Shown in pieces: positions 24,801-34,457 of a stretch of 39,572 nucleotides of DNA; within the stretch, counting starts at the first letter, position 1; every line of letters starts with the position of its first letter. The notes under the pieces were generated by a model. It worked only from the letters and a program-made list of their open reading frames with translations, was not told where the DNA came from and searched no databases. The DNA is taken from NCBI RefSeq assembly GCF_002837145.1, contig NZ_NWMV01000023.1:1-39572 (forward strand), written 5' to 3'. A program made the position numbers and the translations under genes. Source of the DNA: Macromonas nakdongensis. Its GTDB lineage: Bacteria > Pseudomonadota > Gammaproteobacteria > Burkholderiales > Burkholderiaceae_C.

Positions 24801-25835
24801 TCAGGCCACCACCACCTGCGCGCCGCTGCCCTGCGGGGCGATGGCGCCGATCTCGTACACCGTCTCGCCCAGCCCGCGCAGGGTAGCGGCCGTGGCGGCG
24901 GCGTTCGCCGCGTCCACCACCACCACCATGCCGATGCCGTTGTTGAAGGTGCGGTTCATTTCAATGTCGTCGATGCCGGCGGTGGCCTGCAGCCAGGCGA
25001 ACAGCTCGGTCTGCGGCCAGCTGCCCTTCTTCAGGTGCGCAGCCAGGCCGTCCGGCAGCACGCGCGGGATGTTCTCCAGCAAGCCGCCGCCGGTGATGTG
25101 GGCCAGCGCCTTGATCGGGTTCTGGGCCAGGGCGGCCAGCACGTTCTTCACGTACAGGCGGGTGGGGCGCATCACCGCTTGCTTGAAGGGCATGCCGTCC
25201 AGCGTGGCGGGCACGGTGCCGGCGGCCTCGGCGCGCTCGATGCACTTGCGCACCAGGCTGAAGCCGTTGGAATGCACGCCGTGGCTGGCCAGGCCCAGCA
25301 CCACGTCACCGGCCTGCACGTTCTGGCCGGTCAGGATCTTGGATTTTTCCACCGCGCCAACGGCAAAGCCGGCCAGGTCGTATTCGCCGGCCGGGTACAT
25401 GCCGGGCATTTCGGCGGTTTCGCCGCCGATCAGGGCGCAGCCGCTCAGCTCGCAGCCCTTGGCGATGCCGCCCACCACCGCGGCGGCGGTGTCCACGTCC
25501 AGCTTGCCGCAGGCGAAGTAGTCGAGGAAGAACAGCGGCTCGGCGCCCTGCACCAGCACGTCGTTCACGCTCATGGCCACCAGGTCGATGCCCACGGTGT
25601 CGTGCATGTTCCACTCGAACGCCAGCTTGAGCTTGGTGCCCACGCCGTCGGTGCCGCTCACCAGCACCGGTTCCTGGTAGCGCTTGGGCACCTCAAACAG
25701 CGCGCCGAAGCCGCCAATGCCGGCCAACACGCCCTCGCGCAGGGTTTTCTTGGCCAGCGGTTTGATGCGTTCAACCAGCGCGTCGCCCGCGTCGATGTCC
25801 ACGCCAGCGTCTTTGTAGGAAAGGGGAGTCGTCAT
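24801..25835 (-). CDS. purM: Phosphoribosylformylglycinamidine cyclo-ligase (AIR synthetase)
   Basis: A 344-residue enzyme of de novo purine synthesis converting FGAM to AIR with ATP. Diagnostic segments are [13 protein letters not shown] at the N-terminus, [17 protein letters not shown], the [20 protein letters not shown] region, [20 protein letters not shown] and [16 protein letters not shown]. Full length and intact. It is divergent from the AI-2E permease gene (65 bp between starts), as is common in Burkholderiales. Confidence 0.98.
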   Translation of the reverse strand: MTTPLSYKDAGVDIDAGDALVERIKPLAKKTLREGVLAGIGGFGALFEVPKRYQEPVLVSGTDGVGTKLKLAFEWNMHDTVGIDLVAMSVNDVLVQGAEPLFFLDYFACGKLDVDTAAAVVGGIAKGCELSGCALIGGETAEMPGMYPAGEYDLAGFAVGAVEKSKILTGQNVQAGDVVLGLASHGVHSNGFSLVRKCIERAEAAGTVPATLDGMPFKQAVMRPTRLYVKNVLAALAQNPIKALAHITGGGLLENIPRVLPDGLAAHLKKGSWPQTELFAWLQATAGIDDIEMNRTFNNGIGMVVVVDAANAAATAATLRGLGETVYEIGAIAPQGSGAQVVVA

Positions 25836-25900
25836 AAGAGGTAGGGCCGATAGAATGGACGTGATTTTACGGGCCCCGCCATGTCTTTCGTTTTTTCGCC

Positions 25901-26989
25901 ATGTCCCTGACCGCGACCCAAGCCCGTGCCTTGGCCTGGTTGGTGCTGGCTGTGGCCGCCTGGTGGCTGCTGGGCCTGCTCTCGCCGGTGCTTTTGCCCT
26001 TCGTGGTGGCGGGCGTCATGGCCTACGCCCTGCACCCGGTGGTCGAGCGGCTGGCGGCGCGCCGCGTGCCCGCGTGGCTGGGGGCGGGGCTGGCCATCGC
26101 CGTGCTGATGTTGCTGCTGCTGGCCGTGGCCCTGATGGTGGTGCCGGTGGTGACGCGGCAGCTGCCGCTGCTGCGCGAGCAGATCCCGTCCTTGCTGGAG
26201 CAGTTCAACGCCTGGCTGCTGCCCTGGCTGCAGCGGTGGGGGGCGAATGTCCAGATCGACGTGACGCTGGTGCGCGACCTGCTGCGCCGCCTGATTTCCG
26301 GCCACGAGGGGCAGCTCGTCGACGGGGTGCTGTCCTCCCTGCGCATCGGCGGCAGCGCGGTGCTGGCGGTGCTGGGCAACCTGGTGCTCATGCCCATCGT
26401 GGCCTACTACCTCTTGCTCGACTGGAACGGTCTGGTGGGCCGCCTGCAGGCGCTGGTGCCGCCGCGCTGGCAAGGACGCACCCAGCGTTTCCTGGGCGAG
26501 GCCGACGGGGTGCTGGGCCAGTACCTGCGCGGGCAACTGCTCGTCATGGGCCTGCTGGCCGTGTTCTACACCGTGGCCCTGGCGCTGGTGGGGCTGGACC
26601 TGGCCTTGCCCGTCGGCGTCTTCACCGGGCTGGCGGTGTTCGTGCCCTACCTGGGCTTCGGCCTGGGCCTGGTGCTGGGGCTGCTGGCCGCCCTGCTGCA
26701 GTTCCAGACCCTGAGCGGTGTGCTGCTGGTGGGCGCGGTCTACGCCGTGGGGCAGGTGGTGGAGAGCTTTTTCCTGACCCCGCGCCTGGTGGGCGAGCGC
26801 ATCGGCCTGCACCCGATCGCGGTCATCTTCGCCTTGATGGCCTTTGGCCATGTGCTCGGTTTCGTCGGGGTGCTGATCGCCTTGCCCGCCAGCGCTGTGC
26901 TGCTGGTGGCGGTGCGCCGCCTCCAGGCCTTGTACCTGAGCAGCCCTTTGTACACCCATGCCGCACCGGTGCGGGACGGGGAGGGCTGA
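25901..26989 (+). CDS. AI-2E family transporter (PerM-like inner-membrane permease)
   Basis: A 362-residue protein of the AI-2E/PerM family with about eight membrane segments and a central soluble part. The N-terminal hairpin ([21 protein letters not shown]), [38 protein letters not shown] and the [18 protein letters not shown] loop are family hallmarks. The substrate cannot be told; members include antiporters and many uncharacterised proteins. TAGAAT near 25850 could be its -10. The hda gene starts one base after its stop. Confidence 0.93.
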   Translation: MSLTATQARALAWLVLAVAAWWLLGLLSPVLLPFVVAGVMAYALHPVVERLAARRVPAWLGAGLAIAVLMLLLLAVALMVVPVVTRQLPLLREQIPSLLEQFNAWLLPWLQRWGANVQIDVTLVRDLLRRLISGHEGQLVDGVLSSLRIGGSAVLAVLGNLVLMPIVAYYLLLDWNGLVGRLQALVPPRWQGRTQRFLGEADGVLGQYLRGQLLVMGLLAVFYTVALALVGLDLALPVGVFTGLAVFVPYLGFGLGLVLGLLAALLQFQTLSGVLLVGAVYAVGQVVESFFLTPRLVGERIGLHPIAVIFALMAFGHVLGFVGVLIALPASAVLLVAVRRLQALYLSSPLYTHAAPVRDGEG

Positions 26990-26990
26990 G

Positions 26991-27677
26991 GTGGAACAGC
27001 TCGTGCTCGACATGGGGCTGGCGCCCCGCCCCAGCCTGGGCAACTTCCTGGCCGATGGCAACCGCGACGCGCTGGCCCACCTGGAGTTGTGGGCGCACAA
27101 CCCGCGCCGCTCGCCCGTGCCCACCTATTTGTGGGGGCCGTCGGGCGTGGGCAAAACCCATTTGCTGCAGGCCGTGCGCGCGGTGGTGGAGGCCCAGGGC
27201 GGTGCCGTGGGTTCGATGAACGCGGCCACCCTGGCCCCCCCGGAATTCGACGAGGCCTGGACCGTCGTACTGCTTGACGACTGCCACCTCTACACCGCCG
27301 GCCAGCAGGCGGTGGCCTTCAACTGGTTCGTCAACGCGCAGACGCCGGGAAGCGGGTCGGCGCGCTGGGTGCTGGCCGCCGGCGCCCGCCCGCCCGCCGA
27401 CCTGGCCCTGCGCGAAGACCTGCGCACCCGCCTGGGTTGGGGGCATGTGTTCCAATTGCAGCCTTTGGCCGAGGCCGAACGCCGTGCGGTGTTGCGCCGC
27501 GCGGCCGACGGGCGCGGGGTGTTCCTGAGCGACGAGGTCATGGACTTCATGCTCAACCGCTTTTCCCGCGACCTCAGTAGCCTGATGGCCCTGCTCGACC
27601 AGCTCGACGGCTACGCCCTGCGCACCCAGCGGGCCATCACCATCCCTCTCATCAAGGCCATGCTCGAACACCCCTGA
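26991..27677 (+). CDS. hda: DnaA regulatory inactivator Hda
   Basis: A 228-residue DnaA-related AAA+ protein. The N-terminal clamp-binding motif QLVLDM (residues 3-8) binds the DNA polymerase beta clamp. Walker A is GPSGVGKT (49-56) and Walker B VVLLDD (92-97). It lacks the DNA-binding domain of DnaA. Hda on the sliding clamp stimulates ATP hydrolysis by DnaA after replication initiates. The start is GTG 26991, preceded by GGGGAGGG, one base after the permease stop; the position is fixed by the clamp motif. Confidence 0.95.
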   Translation: MEQLVLDMGLAPRPSLGNFLADGNRDALAHLELWAHNPRRSPVPTYLWGPSGVGKTHLLQAVRAVVEAQGGAVGSMNAATLAPPEFDEAWTVVLLDDCHLYTAGQQAVAFNWFVNAQTPGSGSARWVLAAGARPPADLALREDLRTRLGWGHVFQLQPLAEAERRAVLRRAADGRGVFLSDEVMDFMLNRFSRDLSSLMALLDQLDGYALRTQRAITIPLIKAMLEHP

Positions 27678-27706
27678 GCCGGCCCCGCCTGTCACCGAGC
27701 CCCGCT

Positions 27707-28393
27707 GTGTCTTCTGTCCTTTCCCTGGCCCTGTTCGACCTGGACCACACCCTGCTGCCGATCGATTCGGACTACGCGTGGGGCGAGTTCACCACCCGCA
27801 TCGGCTGGACCGACCCGGTCGAGTTCACCCGCCGCAACGACGAATTCTTTGCCCACTACCAGGCCGGCACGCTGGACGTGCACGACTACGTGCGCTTCGC
27901 CACCGCTGCCGTCTGTGCCCGCGGTCCGCAAGCAGCGGCGGCCGCGCACGAGCGCTTCATGGCCGAGGTGATCCGGCCCAACCTGCACCGCCAGGCGCTG
28001 GAGCTGGTGCGGCGCCACCGCGACGCGGGCGACCAAGTCGTCATCGTCACCGCCACCAACGAGTTCGTCACCCGCCCCATTGCCCAGGCTTTCGGTGTGG
28101 ACGAGCTGATCGCGGTCGAGTTGGAGCGCGGTGCCGACGGCTGGTACACCGGCGAGATCCAGGGCACGCCCTCGTTCCGCGACGGCAAGGTCACGCGGGT
28201 GCAGCAGTGGCTGGCCGCGCGCGGCCTGGGCTGGGACGACTGCGACATGACCTTCTACTCCGACTCCACCAACGACCTGCCGCTGCTGGAGAAAGCCCAC
28301 GTCCCCGTCGCCACCAATCCCGGTGCCGGGCTGCGCGCCATCGCCCAAGCCCGCGGCTGGCGCATCCTGGACCTGTTCCCGGAACACGCATGA
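27707..28393 (+). CDS. HAD family phosphatase (SerB-like, subfamily IB)
   Basis: A 228-residue HAD hydrolase. The nucleophile motif is FDLDHTLL (Asp11, Asp13), motif II is in VVIVTATNEFV, and the metal-binding motif is FYSDSTNDLPLL. The cap is the helical C1 type seen in HAD-IB proteins related to phosphoserine phosphatase and histidinol-phosphatase. The substrate is uncertain. The start is GTG 27707. Its stop overlaps the pcnB ATG as ATGA, so it is coupled to poly(A) polymerase, the normal Burkholderiales order. Confidence 0.93.
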   Translation: MSSVLSLALFDLDHTLLPIDSDYAWGEFTTRIGWTDPVEFTRRNDEFFAHYQAGTLDVHDYVRFATAAVCARGPQAAAAAHERFMAEVIRPNLHRQALELVRRHRDAGDQVVIVTATNEFVTRPIAQAFGVDELIAVELERGADGWYTGEIQGTPSFRDGKVTRVQQWLAARGLGWDDCDMTFYSDSTNDLPLLEKAHVPVATNPGAGLRAIAQARGWRILDLFPEHA

Positions 28394-30048
28394 TCAAACA
28401 ATTCATCGACAAACTGCTGGGCAAGGCCAAGCCGGCCAGCAAGAACAAGTTCGGCCAGCGCGAAGACGTGCCGGCCAGCGTGCACGGCATCGACCCCTCG
28501 CTGGTGGACGGCCGCGCGCTCGACGTGGTCCACACCCTCAAGCACGCCGGTTACGAGGCCTACATCGTCGGCGGTGCGGTGCGCGACCTGCTGCTGGGCC
28601 TGCGCCCCAAAGACTTTGACGTGGCCACCAACGCCACGCCGGAAGAGGTCAAGCGCCTGTTCCGGCGCGCCTTCATCATCGGGCGGCGCTTCCGCATCGT
28701 GCACGTGGTCTACGGCCGCGGGCGCGAGCACGAGGTGATCGAGGTCTCTACCTTTCGCGCCCACCTCGACAGCGCCGACGCCGAACAGGTCAGTGGCAAC
28801 GAGCGCACCCACAAGAGCCAGCTCGCCGGCATGCAGCACGCGGTGGACGCCAGCGGCCGCGTGCTGCGCGACAACGTGTGGGGCCCGATCGAGCAGGACG
28901 CGGTGCGGCGCGACTTCAGCATCAACGCCATGTACTACGACCCGGAAACGCAGACCGTGGTCGATTTCCACCACGGCATCCGCGACGCCAAAAAGCGCGT
29001 GCTGCGCATGATCGGCGACCCGGCCACGCGCTACCGCGAAGACCCGGTGCGCCTGATCCGTGCCGTGCGCTTCGCCGCCAAGCTCAGCGGCCTGGGCTTC
29101 CAGTTCGACGCCAAGACGCGCCAGCCCCTGTCGGCTTCGCTGAGCCTGCTGGCCGATGTGCCGCAGAGCCGCCTGTTCGACGAGATGCTGAAGCTGCTGC
29201 AGACCGGCCACGCGCTGGCCAGCATCGAACAGCTGAAGGCCACCGGCTTGTCCAAAGGCATTTACCCGCTGCTGGACCTGGTGGTGCAGCGCGCCGACGA
29301 CCCCTTCGTGCGTTCGGCCCTGCAAGACACCGACCGCCGCGTGGGCGAGGGCAAGCCCGTGGCGCCCAGCTTCCTGCTGGCCTGCGTGCTCTGGAGCGAC
29401 GTGCGCGCCGGCTGGCAGCAGCGCCTGCAGCACAACGTGCCGCCGTTCCCGGCCCTGCAGGAGGCGGTGGACGAGGTGTTCGAATCCCGCATCGGCGACG
29501 TGTCGGGCCGCGGCAAATTGGGCGCCGACATGCGCGAGATCTGGCTGATGCAGCCGCGTTTCGACAAACGCACCGGCTCCGCGCCGTTCTCGCTGGTGGA
29601 GCAGCCGCGCTTCCGCGCCGGCTTCGACTTCCTGCGCCTGCGCGCCCAGGTGGACGAACTGCCCGAAGAGCTGGCCCACTGGTGGGAAACCTTCAGCCTG
29701 GCCAACGACACCGTGCGCCGCGACATGGTGGACGAGGTGCGCCTGGAGCAGCAACGGGCCAAGCCCAAGGCCGGCAAACCCAAAGCCGGTGAGCCCAAAG
29801 CGGGCCGTGGCCGGGTCTTCCGCGCACCGCCCGACGCCAACGAGCCCACCGCCGAAGCCGAGTTGCCAGACCCGCGCTTCCGCACCGACATGGCGCCCGC
29901 CGACGACGCGGCGCCGTCTCAGGAAGCGGACGATGGCCTGCCGGGCGAGGCCGCCCCCGCCAAAAAACGCCGCCGTCGCCGCCGCAAACCCAATGGCGGC
30001 GCGGGCCACGACACGCCGGCCGATCCGTCCGACGGCGCCGACGCGTGA
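28390..30048 (+). CDS. pcnB: Poly(A) polymerase I
   Basis: A 552-residue class II nucleotidyltransferase that adds 3' poly(A) tails to RNA and promotes decay. The active site is GGAVRDLLLG (61-70) with Asp75 and Asp77 in PKDFDVA. RRDFSINAMYYD and the GDPATRYREDPVRLIRAVRF stretch are diagnostic of PcnB. The C-terminus has a Lys/Pro linker and a very basic KKRRRRRRK tail, probably RNA binding. The length is somewhat greater than E. coli PcnB (about 465), mainly from this tail. The ATG overlaps the HAD stop, and folK overlaps its own stop. Confidence 0.97.
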   Translation: MIKQFIDKLLGKAKPASKNKFGQREDVPASVHGIDPSLVDGRALDVVHTLKHAGYEAYIVGGAVRDLLLGLRPKDFDVATNATPEEVKRLFRRAFIIGRRFRIVHVVYGRGREHEVIEVSTFRAHLDSADAEQVSGNERTHKSQLAGMQHAVDASGRVLRDNVWGPIEQDAVRRDFSINAMYYDPETQTVVDFHHGIRDAKKRVLRMIGDPATRYREDPVRLIRAVRFAAKLSGLGFQFDAKTRQPLSASLSLLADVPQSRLFDEMLKLLQTGHALASIEQLKATGLSKGIYPLLDLVVQRADDPFVRSALQDTDRRVGEGKPVAPSFLLACVLWSDVRAGWQQRLQHNVPPFPALQEAVDEVFESRIGDVSGRGKLGADMREIWLMQPRFDKRTGSAPFSLVEQPRFRAGFDFLRLRAQVDELPEELAHWWETFSLANDTVRRDMVDEVRLEQQRAKPKAGKPKAGEPKAGRGRVFRAPPDANEPTAEAELPDPRFRTDMAPADDAAPSQEADDGLPGEAAPAKKRRRRRRKPNGGAGHDTPADPSDGADA

Positions 30049-30509
30049 GGCCCCCCGTCAGCGCCTACATCGCCTTGGGTGCCAACCTGGGCGATGCCCG
30101 GGCCACCGTCGCCGCGGCCATCCAGGTCCTGGACCGGCTGCCCGACACGCGGCTGCTGCGCGCCTCCAGCCTGTACCGCACCGCACCCTGGGAGGCCACC
30201 GGCCCCGACTTCATCAACGCCGTGGCTGAGGTGGCCACCGGCCTGAACGCGCCCAGCTTGCTGCGCGCCTTGCAGGCGCAGGAGCTGGCCGCCGGTCGTG
30301 AGCGCCCGTACCGCAACGCCCCGCGCACGCTGGACTTGGACCTGTTGCTGTACGGCGATGCCCGCATCGATTCGCCCGAACTCACCGTGCCCCACCCCCG
30401 TCTGTGGGAACGCGCCTTCGTGCTGCAGCCTCTGGCCGAGATCGCCCCCCAGCGCGTCCCGGCCGAGCGCCTGCAGGCCGTGGCCGGGCAGGGCATCGAA
30501 CGCCTGTAA
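30045..30509 (+). CDS. folK: 2-amino-4-hydroxy-6-hydroxymethyldihydropteridine pyrophosphokinase
   Basis: A 154-residue HPPK of folate synthesis, transferring pyrophosphate from ATP to 6-hydroxymethyl-dihydropterin. Characteristic segments are YIALGANLGDA, the SSLYRTAPWEATGPDFINAV substrate loop, RPYRNAPRTLDLDLLLYGDA and LTVPHPRLWERAFVLQPL. GTG at 30045 overlaps the pcnB stop (GTGA). It converges on pdxH with 16 bp between. Confidence 0.97.
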   Translation: MRPPVSAYIALGANLGDARATVAAAIQVLDRLPDTRLLRASSLYRTAPWEATGPDFINAVAEVATGLNAPSLLRALQAQELAAGRERPYRNAPRTLDLDLLLYGDARIDSPELTVPHPRLWERAFVLQPLAEIAPQRVPAERLQAVAGQGIERL

Positions 30510-30525
30510 GACGGCCGGGCGCGGC

Positions 30526-31158
30526 TCAGGGTGCCAGGCGCTCGCGCACCCAGGCGCCGCCGTCCTGGCGGTAGCGCAACCGGTCATGCAGGCGGCTCTT
30601 GCGGCCCTGCCAGAATTCCCATTGCGTCGGTTGCAGGCGGAAACCGCCCCAGTGCGGCGGGCGTGGCGGGTTCAGCAAAAACTGCGCGCCGTACTTGGCC
30701 GCGTTCGCCACCAGCACGCCCCGGCCACCGATCACCTGGCTTTGCGGGCTGGCCCAGGCACCGATGCGGCTGTCCAGCGGGCGGCTGTGGAAATAGGCGT
30801 CGCTCTCGCTGGCGTCCACCCGCTCCACCACCCCCTCGATGCGCACCACCCGCTCCAGCTCCACCCAGTGGAACTGGAGCGCGGCGTAGGGGTTGCCTGC
30901 CAGCTCACGGCCTTTGCGGCTGTCGTAGTTGGTGTACCAGACGATGCCGCGCGCGTCGTAGCCCTTGATCAGCACCACCCGGGTGCTGGGGCGCAGGTCG
31001 CTGCCCACGGTGGCCACGGTCATGGCGTTGGGCTCGGGGATCTCGCCCCGAATGGCCTCGTGCAGCCATTGGTCGAATTGCTGCAGCGGGTCGGCGTGCG
31101 AAGCGTCCTCGCTCAGCTCGGCGCGCTCGTAACTTTTGCGGAGGTCGGCGATGTTCAT
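30526..31158 (-). CDS. pdxH: Pyridoxamine 5'-phosphate oxidase
   Basis: A 210-residue FMN enzyme oxidising pyridoxamine or pyridoxine phosphate to PLP. Family signatures are [11 protein letters not shown] at the start, [16 protein letters not shown]-like [27 protein letters not shown], and the C-terminal [16 protein letters not shown] and RERLAP. The ATG is chosen by the family start [14 protein letters not shown] ends exactly six bases before the ATG, so a leaderless transcript is possible. It is divergent from yceD with 90 bp between. Confidence 0.97.
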   Translation of the reverse strand: MNIADLRKSYERAELSEDASHADPLQQFDQWLHEAIRGEIPEPNAMTVATVGSDLRPSTRVVLIKGYDARGIVWYTNYDSRKGRELAGNPYAALQFHWVELERVVRIEGVVERVDASESDAYFHSRPLDSRIGAWASPQSQVIGGRGVLVANAAKYGAQFLLNPPRPPHWGGFRLQPTQWEFWQGRKSRLHDRLRYRQDGGAWVRERLAP

Positions 31159-31248
31159 GGCGGCAGTATGGCACGCGTGCCGGTGACCGCTGGCGCTGCG
31201 CCGGACGGGGCCACGGCTTAGAATCGCAGGCGACATTCCTTTCTGCCC

Positions 31249-31872
31249 ATGACCGATTCCGCCGCCCCCATTCTGCCCACCCAGCTCGATGTGAAGGCCC
31301 TGGCCCGCCAGGGCCAGCCCTTCGCCGGGGGGCTGCCCCTGTCGGTGTTCGCGCGCTTGATGGCGGACGCGCCGGCCTGGCCGGCCGAGGCGGAGGCGCC
31401 GCTTGCCGAGGTGCGCTGGCAGGCCCGGGCCGAGTTCCGCGAGCGCAGCGTGGCCGAGTCGGCCGAACGCGTCGTGGGCGGCGCTGCCGGCGGCGCGCCG
31501 CTGTGGCTGCACCTGGCGGTATCGGCCAGCGTGCCGCAGACCTGCCAGCGCTGCCTGCAGCCCTACGCCCAGCAGGTGCAGGTGGACCGCTGGTTCCGTT
31601 TCGTCGCCGACGAGGCCACGGCCGAAGCGCAGGACGACGACAGCGAAGAGGACCTGCTGGTGTTCGAGCCCCGCTTCAACCTGTTCGACCTGATCGAGGA
31701 CGAGTTGCTGATGGAGCTGCCCCTGGTGCCGATGCACGACACCTGCCCGACCGCCTTGCCCACCAGCGCCGGCGACCTGGACGCCGATGACCAAGCCGAG
31801 CGCCCCCATCCGTTTGCCGCCCTGGCCGCGCTCAAGCCGCGTGCGGGTGGGTCGGATGGGCAAGGTGCTTGA
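31249..31872 (+). CDS. DUF177 / YceD family protein
   Basis: A 207-residue YceD-type protein, normally encoded just before rpmF and the fab cluster and implicated in 23S rRNA or large-subunit metabolism. The conserved core is [17 protein letters not shown] and [20 protein letters not shown], ending in [10 protein letters not shown]. Cys residues of CQRC and DTCP could bind metal. TAGAAT near 31220 is a likely -10. The rpmF promoter -35 overlaps its stop codon. Confidence 0.92.
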   Translation: MTDSAAPILPTQLDVKALARQGQPFAGGLPLSVFARLMADAPAWPAEAEAPLAEVRWQARAEFRERSVAESAERVVGGAAGGAPLWLHLAVSASVPQTCQRCLQPYAQQVQVDRWFRFVADEATAEAQDDDSEEDLLVFEPRFNLFDLIEDELLMELPLVPMHDTCPTALPTSAGDLDADDQAERPHPFAALAALKPRAGGSDGQGA

Positions 31873-31898
31873 TGCATTTTCGAACTGCGGGGTATAAT
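31869..31898 (+). promoter_or_regulatory. Sigma70 promoter for rpmF
   Basis: TTGATG (31869-31874), 18-bp spacer, perfect TATAAT (31893-31898). Transcription would start near 31905, giving a leader of about 94 nt before rpmF. The -35 overlaps the yceD stop codon, so rpmF can be expressed independently of yceD. Confidence 0.75.
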
Positions 31899-31998
31899 TC
31901 CCGGTTTCGCGCTGGCCTGAACACGTGTGTCAGGGCTGGTGCCATCACCAACCCCCGCAAGCCTTTAGAGGCGATTGCCTTTTTCATAGGAGCCAACC

Positions 31999-32181
31999 AT
32001 GGCTGTTCAGCAAAACAAAAAGTCTCCCTCCAAGCGCGGCATGCACCGTTCGCACAACGCCCTGACCGTGCCGGGCACCGCCGTGGAGCCGACCACCGGC
32101 GAAATGCACCTGCGTCACCACATCAGCCCCAACGGTTTCTACCGCGGCCGTCAGGTGCTGAAGAACAAGTCCGAGGCTTGA
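31999..32181 (+). CDS. rpmF: 50S ribosomal protein L32
   Basis: A 60-residue L32 protein ([20 protein letters not shown], then [17 protein letters not shown]). Short, basic and full length; TAGGAG lies upstream of the ATG. It lacks the four zinc-ribbon cysteines, so it is the Cys-free form common in proteobacteria. It has its own promoter and is followed by a terminator-like hairpin before plsX. Confidence 0.98.
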   Translation: MAVQQNKKSPSKRGMHRSHNALTVPGTAVEPTTGEMHLRHHISPNGFYRGRQVLKNKSEA

Positions 32182-32223
32182 TCGGCGGCGTCCTGCCGCG
32201 CGTCGCGCCACAGGCTTCTCCGC

Positions 32224-32252
32224 AAAGCCCGCATGGAGCATGCGGGCTTTTT
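32224..32252 (+). terminator. Terminator/attenuator between rpmF and plsX
   Basis: GCCCGCATG-GAG-CATGCGGGC forms a 9-bp perfect stem, preceded by AAA and followed by TTTTTG. It probably ends most rpmF transcripts and lowers read-through into plsX and fabH. Confidence 0.78.
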
Positions 32253-32308
32253 GCGTCTGTGGTCCCGCTTTTGCCGGAACGGGTGCCGGCACGTTTGAAG
32301 GTCTGACC

Positions 32309-33346
32309 ATGATCACCATTTCGGTCGATTGCATGGGTGGGGATCACGGTCCCGCCGTCACCCTGCCGGCCTGTGCGGCCTTTCTGGCGGCCCACCCCCA
32401 GGCCCGCTTGCTGCTGGTGGGGCGACCCGAGGCGCTGGCCACCCTGCCGCCCGCGCTGGACGCGTCCCGTTGCACCGTGGTGCCCGCCAGCGAGGTGGTG
32501 ACCATGGACGACCCGGTGGAGGTGGCCCTGCGCCGCAAAAAGGATTCGTCCATGCGCGTGGCCATCGCCCAGGTCAAGGACGGGGCCGCTCAGGCCGCGG
32601 TGTCGGCCGGCAACACCGGCGCGCTCATGGCCATTGCCCGCTACGTGCTCAAGACGCTGGACGGCATCGACCGCCCGGCCATCGCCACCCAGATGCCCAA
32701 CGCCACCGGTGGCGCCACCACCGTGCTCGACCTCGGCGCCAACGTCGATTGCAGCGCCGAGCACCTGCTGCAGTTCGCCGTCATGGGCTCGGCCCTGGTC
32801 GCGGCGGCGGGCAAGGAGTCGCCTTCGGTCGGTCTGCTCAACATCGGTGAAGAGGTCATCAAGGGCAACGACGTGATCAAGCAGGCCGGTGCCTTGCTGC
32901 GCCAGGCCGGTGACCGTGGCGACCTGAACTTCTACGGCAACGTCGAAGGCAACGACCTGTTCAAGGGCACGACCGACATCGTCGTTTGCGACGGCTTCGT
33001 CGGCAACGTGGCCCTCAAGGCCAGCGAGGGTTTGGCCAGCATGATCGGCGGCTTCATCCGCGAAGAGTTCTCGCGCAGCGTGTTCACCAAGCTGGCGGCG
33101 CTGGTGGCCTATCCGGTGCTGTCGGCCTTCAAGCACCGGGTGGACCACCGCCGCTACAACGGTGCGGCCTTGCTGGGTTTGCGCGGGCTGGTCTTCAAAA
33201 GCCACGGTTCGGCCGACGCCTTCGCGTTCGAGCAGGCCTTGGTGCGCGCGTATGATGCGGCCCAACACCAACTGCTCGACAGTGTCAAAGCCCGCATCGC
33301 GCAGGCCGCGCCCCTGATGGCGCCGCCCGTGGCCGAAGCGGCTTGA
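32309..33346 (+). CDS. plsX: Phosphate acyltransferase PlsX
   Basis: A 345-residue PlsX, which makes acyl-phosphate from acyl-ACP for phospholipid synthesis. Visible signatures are [12 protein letters not shown] at the N-terminus, [20 protein letters not shown], the [17 protein letters not shown] region, [11 protein letters not shown] and [18 protein letters not shown] 32309 is the family start; the frame is open 23 codons further upstream through the hairpin, which is not coding. It begins the plsX-fabH-fabD-fabG-acpP-fabF cluster. Confidence 0.97.
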   Translation: MITISVDCMGGDHGPAVTLPACAAFLAAHPQARLLLVGRPEALATLPPALDASRCTVVPASEVVTMDDPVEVALRRKKDSSMRVAIAQVKDGAAQAAVSAGNTGALMAIARYVLKTLDGIDRPAIATQMPNATGGATTVLDLGANVDCSAEHLLQFAVMGSALVAAAGKESPSVGLLNIGEEVIKGNDVIKQAGALLRQAGDRGDLNFYGNVEGNDLFKGTTDIVVCDGFVGNVALKASEGLASMIGGFIREEFSRSVFTKLAALVAYPVLSAFKHRVDHRRYNGAALLGLRGLVFKSHGSADAFAFEQALVRAYDAAQHQLLDSVKARIAQAAPLMAPPVAEAA

Positions 33347-33416
33347 AACCTGTGGCCGGGGCTGGGTTCTGCCCGGTCCGGCGCTTGTCCTGTCTGCGAA
33401 CCCTGACCCCAACGCC

Positions 33417-34436
33417 ATGAGACGATATTCCCGCATCACCGGCACCGGCAGCCACCTGCCGCCCAAGCGCCTGACCAACGCCGACATGGTGGCCTTGCTG
33501 GCCGCGCGCGGCATCGAAACCAGCGACGAATGGATCGTCGAGCGCACCGGCATCAGCGCCCGCCATTACGTGGACGAAGGGGTGAATTCGAGCGATCTTG
33601 CTTTCCAGGCCTGCCGCCAGGCGCTGGCCGCGGCCGGCCGCAAGGCCAGCGAGATCGACCTGATCATCGTCGCCACCTCCACGCCCGACATGGTGTTCCC
33701 GTCCACCGCGTCCATCCTGCAGCGCAAGCTGACCGAGGCCGCCCTGGCCGAGGGCGACACGGGTGCTGCCGGCGGGGCCGCGTTCGACGTGCAGGCGGTG
33801 TGCACCGGCTTCATCTACGCCCTGACCGTGGCCGACGCCCTGATCCAGTCCGGCGCCGCCCAGCGCGCGCTGGTGGTGGGGGCCGAGGTGTTTTCTCGCA
33901 TCCTCGACTTCAACGACCGCACCACCTGCGTGCTGTTCGGCGACGGTGCCGGCGCCGTGGTGCTGGAAGCCACCGAACACGACGGCAGCGGACCGGCCGT
34001 GCTGGCCAGCGACATCCACGCCGACGGCCGCCACACCGGCATTTTGTGCGTGCCGGGCACCGTCAGCGGCGGCCAAATTTTGGGCGATCCGCTGCTGAAA
34101 ATGGACGGCCAGGCCGTGTTCAAGCTGGCCGTGGGCCTGCTGGAAAGCGCGGCCAAGAACGCGCTGGCCAAGGCCGGCAAGGCCGAGGCCGACATCGACT
34201 GGCTGGTGCCGCACCAGGCCAACATCCGCATCATGCAAAGCACCGCGCGCAAGCTGAAAATGCCCATGGACAAGGTGATCGTGACCGTGCAGGACCACGG
34301 CAACACCTCGGCCGCGTCCATCCCGCTGGCGCTGGACCACGGCGTGCGCACCGGCCAGATCCAGCCGGGCCAGACCCTGATGCTCGAAGGCGTGGGCGGT
34401 GGCTTCACCTGGGGTGCCGTGCTGGTGCGCCTGTAA
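33417..34436 (+). CDS. fabH: Beta-ketoacyl-ACP synthase III
   Basis: A 339-residue KAS III that condenses acetyl-CoA with malonyl-ACP to start fatty acid synthesis. The catalytic triad is Cys129 (QAVCTGF), His266 (VPHQAN) and Asn296 (HGNTS). [10 protein letters not shown] and the terminal [14 protein letters not shown] are also typical. It is about 20 residues longer than E. coli FabH because of an insert around residues 106-122, before the active-site Cys. It lies 70 bp after plsX and 21 bp before fabD. Confidence 0.97.
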   Translation: MRRYSRITGTGSHLPPKRLTNADMVALLAARGIETSDEWIVERTGISARHYVDEGVNSSDLAFQACRQALAAAGRKASEIDLIIVATSTPDMVFPSTASILQRKLTEAALAEGDTGAAGGAAFDVQAVCTGFIYALTVADALIQSGAAQRALVVGAEVFSRILDFNDRTTCVLFGDGAGAVVLEATEHDGSGPAVLASDIHADGRHTGILCVPGTVSGGQILGDPLLKMDGQAVFKLAVGLLESAAKNALAKAGKAEADIDWLVPHQANIRIMQSTARKLKMPMDKVIVTVQDHGNTSAASIPLALDHGVRTGQIQPGQTLMLEGVGGGFTWGAVLVRL

Positions 34437-34457
34437 ACCCGAATTTGGAGAAGAAGA

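Noticed and set aside
25832..27124. 430-codon minus-strand frame
   Set aside because: Antisense to the AI-2E permease and start of hda. Gln/His-rich, no domain, no ribosome binding site.
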